Of a DNA stretch of 42,809 nt, positions 19,834 to 28,598 are shown piece after piece. The translations under genes were made by a program, and so were the position numbers. The notes beneath the pieces are model-generated. The model saw nothing but the letters and a program-made list of their open reading frames with translations. It ran no database searches and had not been told where the DNA came from. The stretch is from Tritrichomonas foetus (Eukaryota; Parabasalia; Tritrichomonadida; Tritrichomonadidae), in assembly GCA_001839685.1 (NCBI GenBank), contig MLAK01000825.1, positions 1 to 42,809 on the forward strand, read 5' to 3'. Position 1 is the stretch's first letter. Each line of letters starts with the position of its first letter.

Positions 19834-20399
19834 CTATTGATCATTCATCATTTATATTAAATATTCTGATTGAAAGAAATGGAAGTGGTGATGAAATAGA
19901 AGGTTAAGATAGGAGTGGAAGAAACATTCTTATTCAACATAAAGGTACACCAATCTATAATGAAAAAGATAGTTAATTAAAAGTAGTTGATGATGGTCAA
20001 CCTCCACCACCAAAGAAATGATAATGTTATGATACTCACTTTGGATTCAATCCTGTTAATGGATTAGAATATCATGATTCTTTTTGATGGAAAAGTAAGA
20101 GGTTAGAATTTGGGTTCAGGAACTGACATTTTATATCATTCAAGATCAAAACCACAACATTGAGGTGGCATTTGTTCATATAAATCTGAATCAGATTGAT
20201 CTTATAACTATATTTGATATCTACTTTCAATTCTTTGTGCTCTTGAAATTAGATTAAGCGTTGAAAGATCAGGTGTAAATGGATAGTTATAGAGATTAAC
20301 TGCATTATATGAATTTTCATCAGCTAAAGATATAGCTGCTCACTTAAAATCTTCAAAAGAGATTTGTTCTCTCTCTCTCTCACGAATTAGTGGCATAAT

Positions 20400-20955
20400 T
20401 CCATCAACAATTTTTCATGTGTCTGTTTTGTGGGACCATATACATGTCTATTGGTGGTGGAAAGTGTCTCATCTTCTGCATTTCTGAAATTGCGTCATTG
20501 CTGACATGCAACTTATTTCTGATGTGGGAGTTACTGTCTCCATTTAATACTGCTTTATACATTTCTCTATGAAGTACTTCATACTATGTTGTTTTCAATT
20601 CACTGATCTCATTGTTTAATTGATCGATTGTCTCTTCCTTAACTTCACATTTCTAACATAAATGATAGATAACTGCAATCAGAATCATGAGTTCGAATAT
20701 AAAACCAACATAAATGTCCTATCTCATCTGATAAAAAAAGGCATAACCGCACGAGCCTCAATTCAGGTAGGAAGAAAAAAGTTGTACCAATTGAAATAAC
20801 ATTTTTCATGAATCCTTCTCCACTCGATTGCATCGATATATTCATTTGTAGACTGGACCTGTTGTCCTCAGCCATTACTCGTTTTCAATTCTCATGTCTC
20901 TTGCGATCAAATATCCTACAATTTTGGAAACGATTGACACAGTAAATTCCATATT
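20400..20955 (-). pseudogene. Decayed membrane or coiled-coil gene convergent with the capsid-like relic
   Basis: The minus strand opens at an ATG at about 20955 with MEFTVSIVSKIVGYLIARDM, hits stops, passes a hydrophobic membrane-like stretch (about 20700-20650), then a coiled-coil-like part (KEETIDQLNNEISELKTT), an in-frame TAG, and a well-preserved tail (YEVLHREMYKAVLNGDSNSH, then HFPPPIDMYMVPQNRHMKN) ending at TGA. Frameshifts lie between the parts. The gene family is not recognised. It converges with the plus-strand relic at about 20390, an arrangement expected inside one large mobile element. Confidence 0.5.
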
Positions 20956-21894
20956 TATCTTTAAATTTTCGTTGAATTTATGAATAGTTGGTTTAAACCT
21001 AATAATAAGTGTCACTTGATTCTATTTACTTTAAGGAGCAAAATTTTCATCATTTATATTAAGTTAACATTTACCCCAATTTACACCCCAAGAATGAGTC
21101 ATTGCTTCATGAAAAGACATGTATTAATAAATTCATGGAATTTCAAGTGGTATTTTCCTATTTGAAACTAGTTTACATGGTTTGGCGGTATTATTCCTCC
21201 CTATAAGTATTGAACTTACGATTGGTTAATGTTCTGTTAATTTGGGGGTTCCTTCGATTTATTTTGCCAATGAATGAAGCGATATGAGTTCTCACGGATC
21301 CTCTAAGTTGAAGTAGCCGAAAGAATCAGCATAGTTCACATCAAATTAGCTAATTCGTTTTTTTATACGAATGATCTGAAATTGCCTTTTCACATCCATT
21401 TACACATCTCATCAGAGAACAATGCTTCCCTTGTTGACTGTCCAAATAGAAAAACACTAAAATATCGTCAATATCTAATAATAGTTGATCCAAAAAGAAT
21501 ATATATATTCTATAGGCCTATAGATATTTATGTTTTCGAAATTTTTGAGAATCTCAGTTGTCTCACATTAAATATTATCAAGATAATGACAAAAAAGTGA
21601 CAAAATAAATGGTCAGTCATTCATGATTTTGTTACCACATTCAAAAAGTTACTATGATGAGTATCAGGGTAACACTAACTAGCTCTCTTTTTTTCTCTGT
21701 CTTTCTTTCATGTGATTTAATTTTGGCTAATCACTCAATTCCTTTTTAATAATATTATATTATATTTGAAAGAAAAATTCTTGTTAAAAGCATAAAATTT
21801 TGTCTTTTATTCACTAATAATATAAATATTAGATTCTAGAATCATATAGAGATAACATTTATGGATATACAAATAATCACATATTAATAATATA
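20956..21894. other. Gene-poor sequence between relics and the GT61 gene
   Basis: About 940 bp. A plus-strand 72-codon frame at 21382-21600 has no recognisable features. A CT-rich run (CTCTCTTTTTTTCTCTGTC) lies near 21682. No RNA gene or intact ORF is supported. Confidence 0.4.
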
Positions 21895-22931
21895 TTATAT
21901 GTAACATATTATTTTGGCAATTTTCTTTAAGAGTGCCGTTGATATTGTATTTGGTGATCTTTGATAATTTTTAATATAAATATCTCGTAGAGAAAAGTAG
22001 TTTTGTTGTTTGGTTTGAGTGATAGAAAATACACCTCGATGATTTGTTACGTTTGAGTGAAAGATTTCAAAAACTTAACTATTTTTATTCATAAAAATAG
22101 AATTCATCATATGTGCTCCATGGACTCCAATTAATACTTTGATTTTAGAGAAAAACGAAATTTGTGAATAAATGCTGAGTTGATGTATTTTTGGAAAATT
22201 CAAGAAGTCGATCTTTTGTTTTACTAGATATAAAACGATTTCGTTAAAATTGCCAAATTTTCTATCACCTGGGCCATTTTCTTTATTGATACAACACACG
22301 TATCGACTTGTTTTAGCAATAAAGTTTTTAGAAATGAAATTCACCATTAAATGGAGTAAATAAGGATTAGGATAATGTGAAAAATCTGAAGAAATTATAT
22401 AAATAGTTTTTCCAAAAATAATACGATTTTGACCAAAAATGTAATTCTCTTTTTTGATTGAAAGAAAATGGAAAAAATCTAGAGAAAACAAAGTGAATTT
22501 AGATGGTTTGGAAATGTCAGTCATAAAATAGAATTGATCAAAAGGAATAATTTGATGAAGAAAGACAAGTTTTGGAAAAACATCATGAAGAAAATGACCA
22601 TAATTAATGGATGATACATCATGATGAAAAGAAATGACTTTATTGTAAGTTACTATTTCTTGACATCTATTGACACGAAAATAATCTTGAGCTCTTGCAT
22701 AATATAATGAACGAAAAATATAAAGATTTTTTGGAGTAAGTATCGATGCCCTTGATAGAAGAAATTTGTTTTTTTCAATAATCAAATAAATGTCAAATTC
22801 TTTGCTCTTCAACATTTGCGTCCATTTCTGCTGTGTAGGTAAGGGTATTCCATAAATTTTATCTTCCAGAGATGTGTGAGTAGTATTATGACTGATTTCA
22901 AGATCTAAGTGACCGAGAGAGGTAGTGTTAA
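21895..22931 (-). pseudogene. GT61 glycosyltransferase, 3' part, split by a transposon and carrying a nonsense codon
   Basis: The minus-strand frame encodes a glycosyltransferase family 61 (DUF563, EOGT/xylosyltransferase-like) protein. Landmarks are SINYGHFLHDVFPKLVFLHQ, an NRIIFGKTIYI strand, YVCCINKENGPGDRKFGN and the diagnostic GVHGAHMMNSIFM. The upper end of the frame runs into transposon sequence at 22932, which by chance supplies an ATG at 23079. A TAA at 22077-22075 interrupts it after NSIFMNKNS, but the same frame continues with VFEIFHSNVT and TKQQNYFSLRDIYIKNY to a final TAA at 21897-21895, as expected for the family C-terminus. The remaining 5' exon-equivalent is at 26258-26385. 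GT61 enzymes work in the ER/Golgi on glycoprotein glycans. Confidence 0.85.
22928..22931. repeat. Left TTAA target site
   Basis: TTAA immediately outside the left terminal inverted repeat; the matching TTAA is at 26258-26261. Confidence 0.85.
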
Positions 22932-22945
22932 GGGGCAACTGACAT
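22932..22945 (+). repeat. Left terminal inverted repeat
   Basis: GGGGCAACTGACAT, perfect complement of 26244-26257. With the TTAA included, the match is 18 bp. Confidence 0.9.
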
Positions 22946-23079
22946 ATGAAGTGACCGAATGAAAAAAATGAAGTGATTGTTTCTATGTGATCTCTCAATC
23001 GTGATTTGACAGGATTTATCAGAAAAGAATTGAATGCATAAAAAATAGTTCTTTCAATTTTTTTTCTGTGTGCATTCAA

Positions 23080-23379
23080 ATGATCATATTAATCGAAAAA
23101 AATTCTCTTTATCAGAAGATTAGTAATGCTTTCTTTTATTCTTTAATTGGTATGCAATAATATATATATATCGAATAATGAAGACTTTTGCGCAAGAAAA
23201 AATGGTGCAATTTCATATGATTTTGTGATCAAGTTTTGGCGATACAGTTTTAGATAAACATGCATATAGCGTGGGAATTTTAACTTATTTTAAAAGTAAT
23301 AAAATCGATAAAATATTTATATATTATAAAAAAATAGTTACTTAATTGTTTATTTTTCCCCTCCTGTTTTTATAATCTC
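23080..23379. other. Non-coding left portion of the transposon
   Basis: AT-rich 3' flank of the transposase gene inside the element. Nothing else was seen. Confidence 0.4.
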
Positions 23380-26019
23380 TTACAGATCCTGCATAATTTG
23401 CTCATATAATAAAATTTCTGGCCGTGATTTTTTGTCAATCTCAAAAGGACTTTTTATTTGATTGATAAATGAATCTGAAATCAAGAACCACTTATTATTT
23501 TGGCGTACTACATCGAAATAATGCCCAGAATCTGGTAAATCTCGGAAATAAACTATCGATTTCATTGAATATAATTTTTGATTTATATGAAGTGTTTCTT
23601 TGATGTGAAAAATTTGTTCATAATTCGAATCAGTTAAATGAATAATTAAGAGAATGTTGATGGACACAATTTGAGTCATCATTAAAGGAGTATTTCTACA
23701 GAACTGACAAATACTATCATTTATAGGTTCATTTTTACAACAATCTTCAATATTTTGTAATTCAGAGCATGAAATTGAGTAAAGTAGGTTATTTTCCAAC
23801 ACTTCATTTCGAGCGCCACATTGTGAGCATAAAATGGATTTAGCAATAAATCCAGTCATATTTGCTATCATATTATATTTTTCTTCTAAGTCGTTCAATA
23901 AAAATAGTAAAAACGCAGAGGTATCTCCTTTTTCATTGTACTTGATTGTTTGTGTAGAATTATTAATATAATAATTTATTATATAATCAATATCTCTTTT
24001 GTTAACGATGTCTTTTGTACATTTTTTCAAAAATAATAACAAATCGTCTTCTTTATTGAATAATAATAGCTTAGTTCGAAAATGCTCTGAACTCATTAAT
24101 AATTGAATTCCACTGTTTATGTAACAATTATTAGCTATATTATATAAACGAAAAATATTTCCTAGTAATGCTTGATCAAGAAATAGTTTCCCAAAGTTAA
24201 ACAAATCGAAAATGGTCATAGAAAACCAATCATCTGCATTGATGTCCTTAAAAAAAGAATCTTCTTCAGGTGAATTGAAGTTGGTTTCACGAAAATCTAA
24301 ATCGTTTGTTTCTTCTTCTTCTTTGAAATCTGAATGAAGGACATCAGTTTCCCGAAATTCTATATTTATTGGAGTGAAAACTTTCTTTAATTTGTAATCA
24401 CCTTCTTTCCTCCCTGATTGTCTCCTAAGATTTCTAGTTTTGTTTTTTTGTTGTATATATTTTTCTGTTTGTTGCTTTTCTTTGTTTAGGGTTTTTCGCA
24501 GTATATATTTATCGATAATTTGTTTATTATGATCATTTAATTCTGCGATATTAAAATTGTTCATGAGCTGGTAATAAAACTTGTGCCCCTCATTCCAAAG
24601 TAAAACCGTAATTTTCATTCTGGTTGAAAAAGTCATTTTCCAAGATTTATTTTTGGGAGCCAGTTTGATTTTGAGTGAATGTAAACTTTCATTACATTGA
24701 GTATTCTTATGGGGTTCTGTTTTTTCAAAGATAATAACATTATCATCAAGAAACGTATCAAGTCTATTTTTTAAATTAATATTTTTCGCAAAAGCTGGAA
24801 TTTTAAAATCAATTAAATTCTCATGCAAACATTTCTGATGGTTATTCGAAAAATGTTCTGTAATATTAAAAAATTGTTCTTTTTTTGTTATCAGAGGTAA
24901 ATCTCTGTCAAGCATCAGGACTTTAACGAATTTTAAAAAAGACTTGATTATATCTGAAAATATATTTTTATTGTCGAAATTAAATTTAAGAAAACGGTTT
25001 TTAAATTGCTTATATGCGTGATTTACATCTATAAATTGAATAATTTTCCAGTTCAACTTAGTAAATATTCCACCTACATTGTTATCGTTATCCATTGTGA
25101 TACTATCTATTTTTGATAATGAACACCATTTAGAACTTAATTTATTTAAAATTTCTGATTCAAGTGACTGGGGAAATCCTTCGCAATTTCCAATAGACCA
25201 ATGGCTTTTTAATGACACTACATAATAGTCAATTATNNNNNNNNNNNNNNNNNNNNNNNNNNNNNNNNNNNNNNNNNNNNNNNNNNNNNNNNNNNNNNNN
25301 NNNNNNNNNNNNNNNNNNNNNNNNNNNNNNNNNNNNNNNNNNNNNNNNNNNNNNNNNNNNNNNNNNNNNNNNNNNNNNNNNNNNNNNNNNNNNNNNNNNN
25401 NNNNNNNNNNNNNNNNNNNNNNNNNNNNNNTTTTTTTTTCGGATTTGGCTTTTATTTCACTGAATTTATTAGATAATTCGCAAAAAGAACTATTTAATTC
25501 GGTTATTTTTTGTTTTAACTGAGTGTTTTCATATGTCAATGACGAGATCTTTTGTTTCAAACGGTTATGTTCCTTTTTTAATAACTCATTTTCAATTCTG
25601 CATTGAAATTGATCAAAATTTGGGTTGCTTTGGAGCAAACTGATAATTTCCGTTTTATTCATTGAATCAATATAGTTTTGAACATCTATATATTCACTAA
25701 TTGCCGGTACATTAATTATCTCTGTATGAGAAAACGACAATAAGTGAAATTTATTATTGCATTCATGAAAAGTTTGTTTCTCCGGGAAATTTGGAGCTTT
25801 TGAATCTACATAATTCTTTGTTTGAATCAGATGACAGTTTTTGTGAAAAAACAAGCGCATTTGATTGATATTATAGGTTGTAATAGGAATATTGCAGATT
25901 TTCAAAGCCTGCTCAATTGCAGTTCTTCGCATTTTGCTTCCCTGTAGTGAATGGTGATAGCAAAATATATAGGGATAGAAAAAAGTTAGTTTATTCGCTG
26001 GAACAAACACTTTATCCAT
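23380..26019 (-). CDS. Transposase fused to a C19 ubiquitin-specific protease domain
   Basis: An 879-residue frame from ATG, with about 65 residues unknown because of the N gap (numbers assume the gap size is right). Residues 1-130 are unassigned; about 145-195 are a coiled coil. The DDE-like core follows the gap: TMDNDN (D310/D312), FIDVNHAYKQFKNRF (D331, H334), and CNESLHSLKIKLAPKNKSWK (E444); the first catalytic Asp is probably inside the gap. A basic and then acidic linker spans about 500-600. The C-terminal 260 residues are a peptidase C19 domain: Cys box LYNIANNCYINSGIQLL (C632), zinc-ribbon pairs C731/C734 and C771/C774, His box SGHYFDVVRQNNKWFLISDS (H833), in correct order. The joint between DDE and protease lies outside the gap, so the fusion is real in this sequence. 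It likely mobilises the element and removes ubiquitin from the transposase or a host factor; the latter is inference. Confidence 0.8.
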   Translation of the reverse strand: MDKVFVPANKLTFFYPYIFCYHHSLQGSKMRRTAIEQALKICNIPITTYNINQMRLFFHKNCHLIQTKNYVDSKAPNFPEKQTFHECNNKFHLLSFSHTEIINVPAISEYIDVQNYIDSMNKTEIISLLQSNPNFDQFQCRIENELLKKEHNRLKQKISSLTYENTQLKQKITELNSSFCELSNKFSEIKAKSEKKXXXXXXXXXXXXXXXXXXXXXXXXXXXXXXXXXXXXXXXXXXXXXXXXXXXXXXXXXXXXXXXXXIIDYYVVSLKSHWSIGNCEGFPQSLESEILNKLSSKWCSLSKIDSITMDNDNNVGGIFTKLNWKIIQFIDVNHAYKQFKNRFLKFNFDNKNIFSDIIKSFLKFVKVLMLDRDLPLITKKEQFFNITEHFSNNHQKCLHENLIDFKIPAFAKNINLKNRLDTFLDDNVIIFEKTEPHKNTQCNESLHSLKIKLAPKNKSWKMTFSTRMKITVLLWNEGHKFYYQLMNNFNIAELNDHNKQIIDKYILRKTLNKEKQQTEKYIQQKNKTRNLRRQSGRKEGDYKLKKVFTPINIEFRETDVLHSDFKEEEETNDLDFRETNFNSPEEDSFFKDINADDWFSMTIFDLFNFGKLFLDQALLGNIFRLYNIANNCYINSGIQLLMSSEHFRTKLLLFNKEDDLLLFLKKCTKDIVNKRDIDYIINYYINNSTQTIKYNEKGDTSAFLLFLLNDLEEKYNMIANMTGFIAKSILCSQCGARNEVLENNLLYSISCSELQNIEDCCKNEPINDSICQFCRNTPLMMTQIVSINILLIIHLTDSNYEQIFHIKETLHINQKLYSMKSIVYFRDLPDSGHYFDVVRQNNKWFLISDSFINQIKSPFEIDKKSRPEILLYEQIMQDL
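25237..25430. other. Assembly gap (194 N)
   Basis: A run of N inside the transposase gene, next to a poly(T) run on its right side. The true length is unknown; frame continuity across it is not proof. Confidence 1.
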
Positions 26020-26116
26020 TTTGAAAATGGCGGATTTTTAGTAAAAAAATTGAATAATATAATTTCAGGGATTATTGAAAATATTTCAATGAAAAAGTTG
26101 ATAAAATTGTGAAAGA

Positions 26117-26195
26117 AACTTTTTCAATAATTCTAGTAACATAACTTTTTAAGTGACGAATAACTTTTTCAATAATTCTAGTAACATAACTTTTT
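26117..26195. repeat. 34-bp direct repeat near the right transposon end
   Basis: The 34-bp unit beginning AACTTTTTCAATAATTCTAG occurs at 26117-26150 and 26162-26195, 45 bp apart, apparently identical. It lies between the transposase start and the right terminal repeat, where subterminal transposase-binding sites or the promoter would be expected. Confidence 0.9.
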
Positions 26196-26243
26196 CTAAA
26201 TCATTCATAGAGCNGCTTCAAAATTTTGATATAGCTCGATGTG

Positions 26244-26257
26244 ATGTCAGTTGCCCC
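26244..26257 (-). repeat. Right terminal inverted repeat
   Basis: ATGTCAGTTGCCCC, perfect complement of the left end at 22932-22945, followed by TTAA at 26258-26261. Confidence 0.9.
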
Positions 26258-26385
26258 TTAAAAGCTTTGAGGTCAACTTTCATAGAAAGATTGTCAAAAC
26301 AGGTAAATGGGGTGGTGATAATCATGAGCTGAACTTTTTCAGGAAAAATAAAATGTAGAATCCATGGAATTATTCCGAAAATCAT
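26258..26385 (-). pseudogene. GT61 glycosyltransferase, 5' part
   Basis: On the minus strand an ATG at 26385 opens MIFGIIPWILHFIFPEKVQL and continues to KVDLKAFN at the TTAA. The first 14 residues are hydrophobic, fitting the signal anchor of a Golgi type II glycosyltransferase. An in-frame TGA lies just upstream (about 26403), so the ATG is the likely native start. Joined at one TTAA copy to the fragment at 22927, the frame is preserved (128 + 1033 = 1161 nt = 387 codons). Confidence 0.8.
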
Positions 26386-26839
26386 TGTTGAAACGAAATG
26401 TCAAATTTTTATCTAATACCAACCTCTAATGCCAATATAAACTTTTTGTGTATTTTTGAATTGGCAGAAATCTATTAGATGGAATCATTTGAAAGTTTAT
26501 ATATAGAAAAATATTTTTCAATGATTACTTTTTTTGGTTCATTGGTTAACTAACCCTTGGTTCGACTTTACTTCTCCATATATTTTTTTCCCTTTTTTGT
26601 CACCGTCATTCTTCCTGCAAGCTTGATTTCTCATTACGAAATTTCAGGAAGTCCTTCAGTTATCTGTATTGTTAGACATTTATTTCTGTCATTTTTCACT
26701 TTTTTACCCTAATTTTTTCTACAGTGTTGTTTTCATGAGGTTGCTTTTGTTTATAGTCATAGTTAATCCATTGCCAGGGTCATTGTTGTTCTGAATTTTC
26801 AAAATGTTTTTCGGTGATTCATATCCATATCACTATTAC
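26386..26839. other. Upstream region of the broken GT61 gene
   Basis: AT-rich, no gene recognised. Confidence 0.35.
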
Positions 26840-27166
26840 CTAATATTCTTGATTATCAAAAATTAGTTTATAGTACAAGCTATATGAAGCTAAAGAGAAC
26901 TTTAAATGTCCATTTTTATCATCAATGATAAGTGTAGTGATTTTTGTTAATTTTTCATTAACGCGTTCTGCAATACGAAAACCAATTGAAAATACACGAA
27001 CTACCTCAGAAGTGAACATGTGGGGTGCAACTGAAAACTCTACAATATGTTTGGTGATTCTAATTTGATGTAAAATGAAATAGTTTGCTGTTGTGTTTAA
27101 ATTCTTGAAGTAAAATACATCAGATTCTAATGACGAATCATGTTGATGATGATTTTCATATGACAA
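26840..27166 (-). CDS. Unassigned 108-codon frame, doubtful
   Basis: The minus-strand frame is open for 108 codons with protein-like composition (KNLNTTANYFILHQIRITKH, FSIGFRIAERVNEKLTKITT) and ends at TAG/TAA-rich sequence. It starts only at TTG and is preceded by TAG, with one internal ATG near its middle. It lies 20 bp from the Rab gene in divergent orientation. It may be a relic of a longer gene or chance. I recognise no family. Confidence 0.25.
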   Translation of the reverse strand: MSYENHHQHDSSLESDVFYFKNLNTTANYFILHQIRITKHIVEFSVAPHMFTSEVVRVFSIGFRIAERVNEKLTKITTLIIDDKNGHLKFSLASYSLYYKLIFDNQEY

Positions 27167-27187
27167 ATCCTATCAATCACATTTTCA

Positions 27188-27826
27188 ATGAAAAATCAAT
27201 ACATTGAAATCTATTCGAACATTGATATGGATGATAAAGAAAATGATAACATCAAAATTATTGTAGTTGGAGATGCAAATGTTGGTAAATCTTGCATTGT
27301 ATCCCAATATGTTGTTGGTTCTTTCTCTCATTTATCAAACCCCACAGTTGGAGCAGCTTTTTTTTCAAAAGAAATTGAATTTCAAGATAAGCTTTATACT
27401 TTAAATATATGGGACACAGCTGGACAAGAAACTTACAAATATTTAGTTCCTATGTATTACAGAAATGCAGGAATTGCAATTTATGTTTTCGATATTACAT
27501 CAGAGAAATCTTTCTTAAATATAACACATTGGTTATCTGATGTTAAAAAAACTATTGGTGATAATGTCTATTCTATTTTATGTGGAAATAAAATGGATTT
27601 ATATGAAAAAAGGAAAGTTTTATTTGAGGTAGCTCAAAATTTAGCAAATGAATACAATATGCTTTATACAGAAACATGTGCCAAAAATGGTTCTGGGATT
27701 GACAAATTGTTCGAGTTATCCCTTACTGAATATTTAAAAATGGTAGAAAGAAGTGAAATTGAACAACAAATTCATGTTGATATCGACATTTCAAAAAAAG
27801 CAACCAAAGAAAACACTTGTTGTTAA
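27188..27826 (+). CDS. Rab-family small GTPase (Rab5-like)
   Basis: A 212-residue protein. The ATG at 27188 is the first in frame; a second ATG 13 codons later (MDDKENDN) would give a more usual N-terminus. The G1 P-loop is GDANVGKS (28-35), switch I Thr53 in NPTVGAAF (compare Rab5 TIGAAF), G3 WDTAGQE (75-81), followed by the Rab-typical YKYLVPMYYRNAGIAIYVFD. G4 is GNKMD (133-137) and G5 ETCAK (162-166, variant of ETSAK). The C-terminus ends in Cys-Cys for double geranylgeranylation. GTP-loaded Rabs of this group control endosome fusion and traffic. All catalytic motifs are intact, including the switch II Gln. Trichomonads have many Rab paralogs, so an exact orthology is not claimed. Confidence 0.93.
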   Translation: MKNQYIEIYSNIDMDDKENDNIKIIVVGDANVGKSCIVSQYVVGSFSHLSNPTVGAAFFSKEIEFQDKLYTLNIWDTAGQETYKYLVPMYYRNAGIAIYVFDITSEKSFLNITHWLSDVKKTIGDNVYSILCGNKMDLYEKRKVLFEVAQNLANEYNMLYTETCAKNGSGIDKLFELSLTEYLKMVERSEIEQQIHVDIDISKKATKENTCC

Positions 27827-28598
27827 AACATATAATAATGACTTCCATGATTTGCTTTTTTTGTTTTTCATAGAATTATTCATGATTGTGATTGTCTGCT
27901 CTCCATTCTTTTCCTCACAATTAATTGAAGCGGCTTTTGTATGAAATAAATTTCTTTGCGATAAAAAAACTGAAGAACAATATTTCGGATAAAAGAAAAT
28001 ACATTTTTCATCACTTAAATATTTAAGAAATAAATATGATTGTTTGTTAGAGATATCAATTCCAATTTCTTTCCACCATTATTTGTGAAAATAATAAAAA
28101 AATTAATTGTGTTATCTCAAAGAAGGGAAAACGCCAAAGAAATACTATTTTGTCATATACAAATTTTAAATTCATATTGAATATCCAGAATTGTTTTTCA
28201 CTCTGAAAAAGAAAAGAATCATTTCGAACATTTTTTAAATGTTTCGAATATTTAATTATCATTTACGATCAAGAATTCGTTGTTTGCTCTATTATTATTA
28301 TAAAAATATGAGTATAATCTCATTGAATTTCTTCCAATGTGGTTGTGTAACGCTTTTCGTGAAATATTTCAATTGTTTTAAGTCATTTCTTAGTTTAGGT
28401 TCCTTTCTCAAGATATGGAATTAGTCAATCATCAATCATAATATGTATTCGCATATTCATATTTTTAGAGGGAATTTTTGAGAAAAAATACTTCGGAATT
28501 TTTTTAACTGATCGACTGAAAAGAAAATCTTTTTTCGCTTTTTCTGAAATCTTTTACATAGGTTTTGTGAAGTTATTTGATAAAAAAATCCAGAAAGT
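27827..28598. other. Intergenic spacer
   Basis: 770 bp of AT-rich sequence with short chance frames on both strands. No gene recognised. Confidence 0.4.

Larger units (their letters stand above)
18600..20385 (+). pseudogene. Decayed long gene, possibly a Maverick/Polinton capsid-like protein
   Basis: Plus-strand coding-quality sequence with many point stops and frameshifts runs for about 1.8 kb. Clear pieces include FTDLYPLYTEGDATSIFGAS, PLAPPNIYFATRTSLDSSR, SVLLRTFDCYDRQSFDDSQE, VNLPLNNVASLSLMFPHSAH, LSNLQLVIDKKNGHSETINT and LTALYEFSSAKDIAAHLKSS. Several stops are TAG/TGA/TAA single-base changes of plausible Gln, Trp or Leu codons. Two non-coding insertions break it at about 19160-19320 and 19745-19825. 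The strand-rich style and an opposing neighbour relic suggest a virus-like double-jelly-roll major capsid protein from a Maverick/Polinton DNA transposon, elements known to be abundant in trichomonads. I recognised no diagnostic motif, so the identity is a guess; the decay is certain. Confidence 0.45.
22932..26257 (-). mobile_element. 3326-bp TTAA-inserting DNA transposon with a transposase-deubiquitinase gene
   Basis: It is bounded by perfect 14-bp terminal inverted repeats, GGGGCAACTGACAT at 22932-22945 and its complement at 26244-26257, each followed outward by TTAA. The single gene lies on the minus strand. The right end, upstream of the gene, carries a 34-bp direct repeat (26117-26150 and 26162-26195). 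The target is the 5' end of a GT61 gene; joining the flanks with one TTAA gives a 387-codon frame, so the insertion boundaries are exact. TTAA duplication is the habit of the Kolobok and piggyBac superfamilies; the transposase D-x2-H pattern suggests Kolobok-like or Mutator-related rather than piggyBac. The assembly has a 194-base gap inside the gene. Confidence 0.85.

Noticed and set aside
21382..21600. 72-codon plus-strand ORF
   Set aside because: No recognisable motif, low complexity of Ile/Tyr/Phe expected in AT-rich DNA.
22075..23079. GT61 frame as an intact 334-residue gene
   Set aside because: Its first 49 codons are transposon sequence including the TIR, and its stop interrupts family-like C-terminal sequence.
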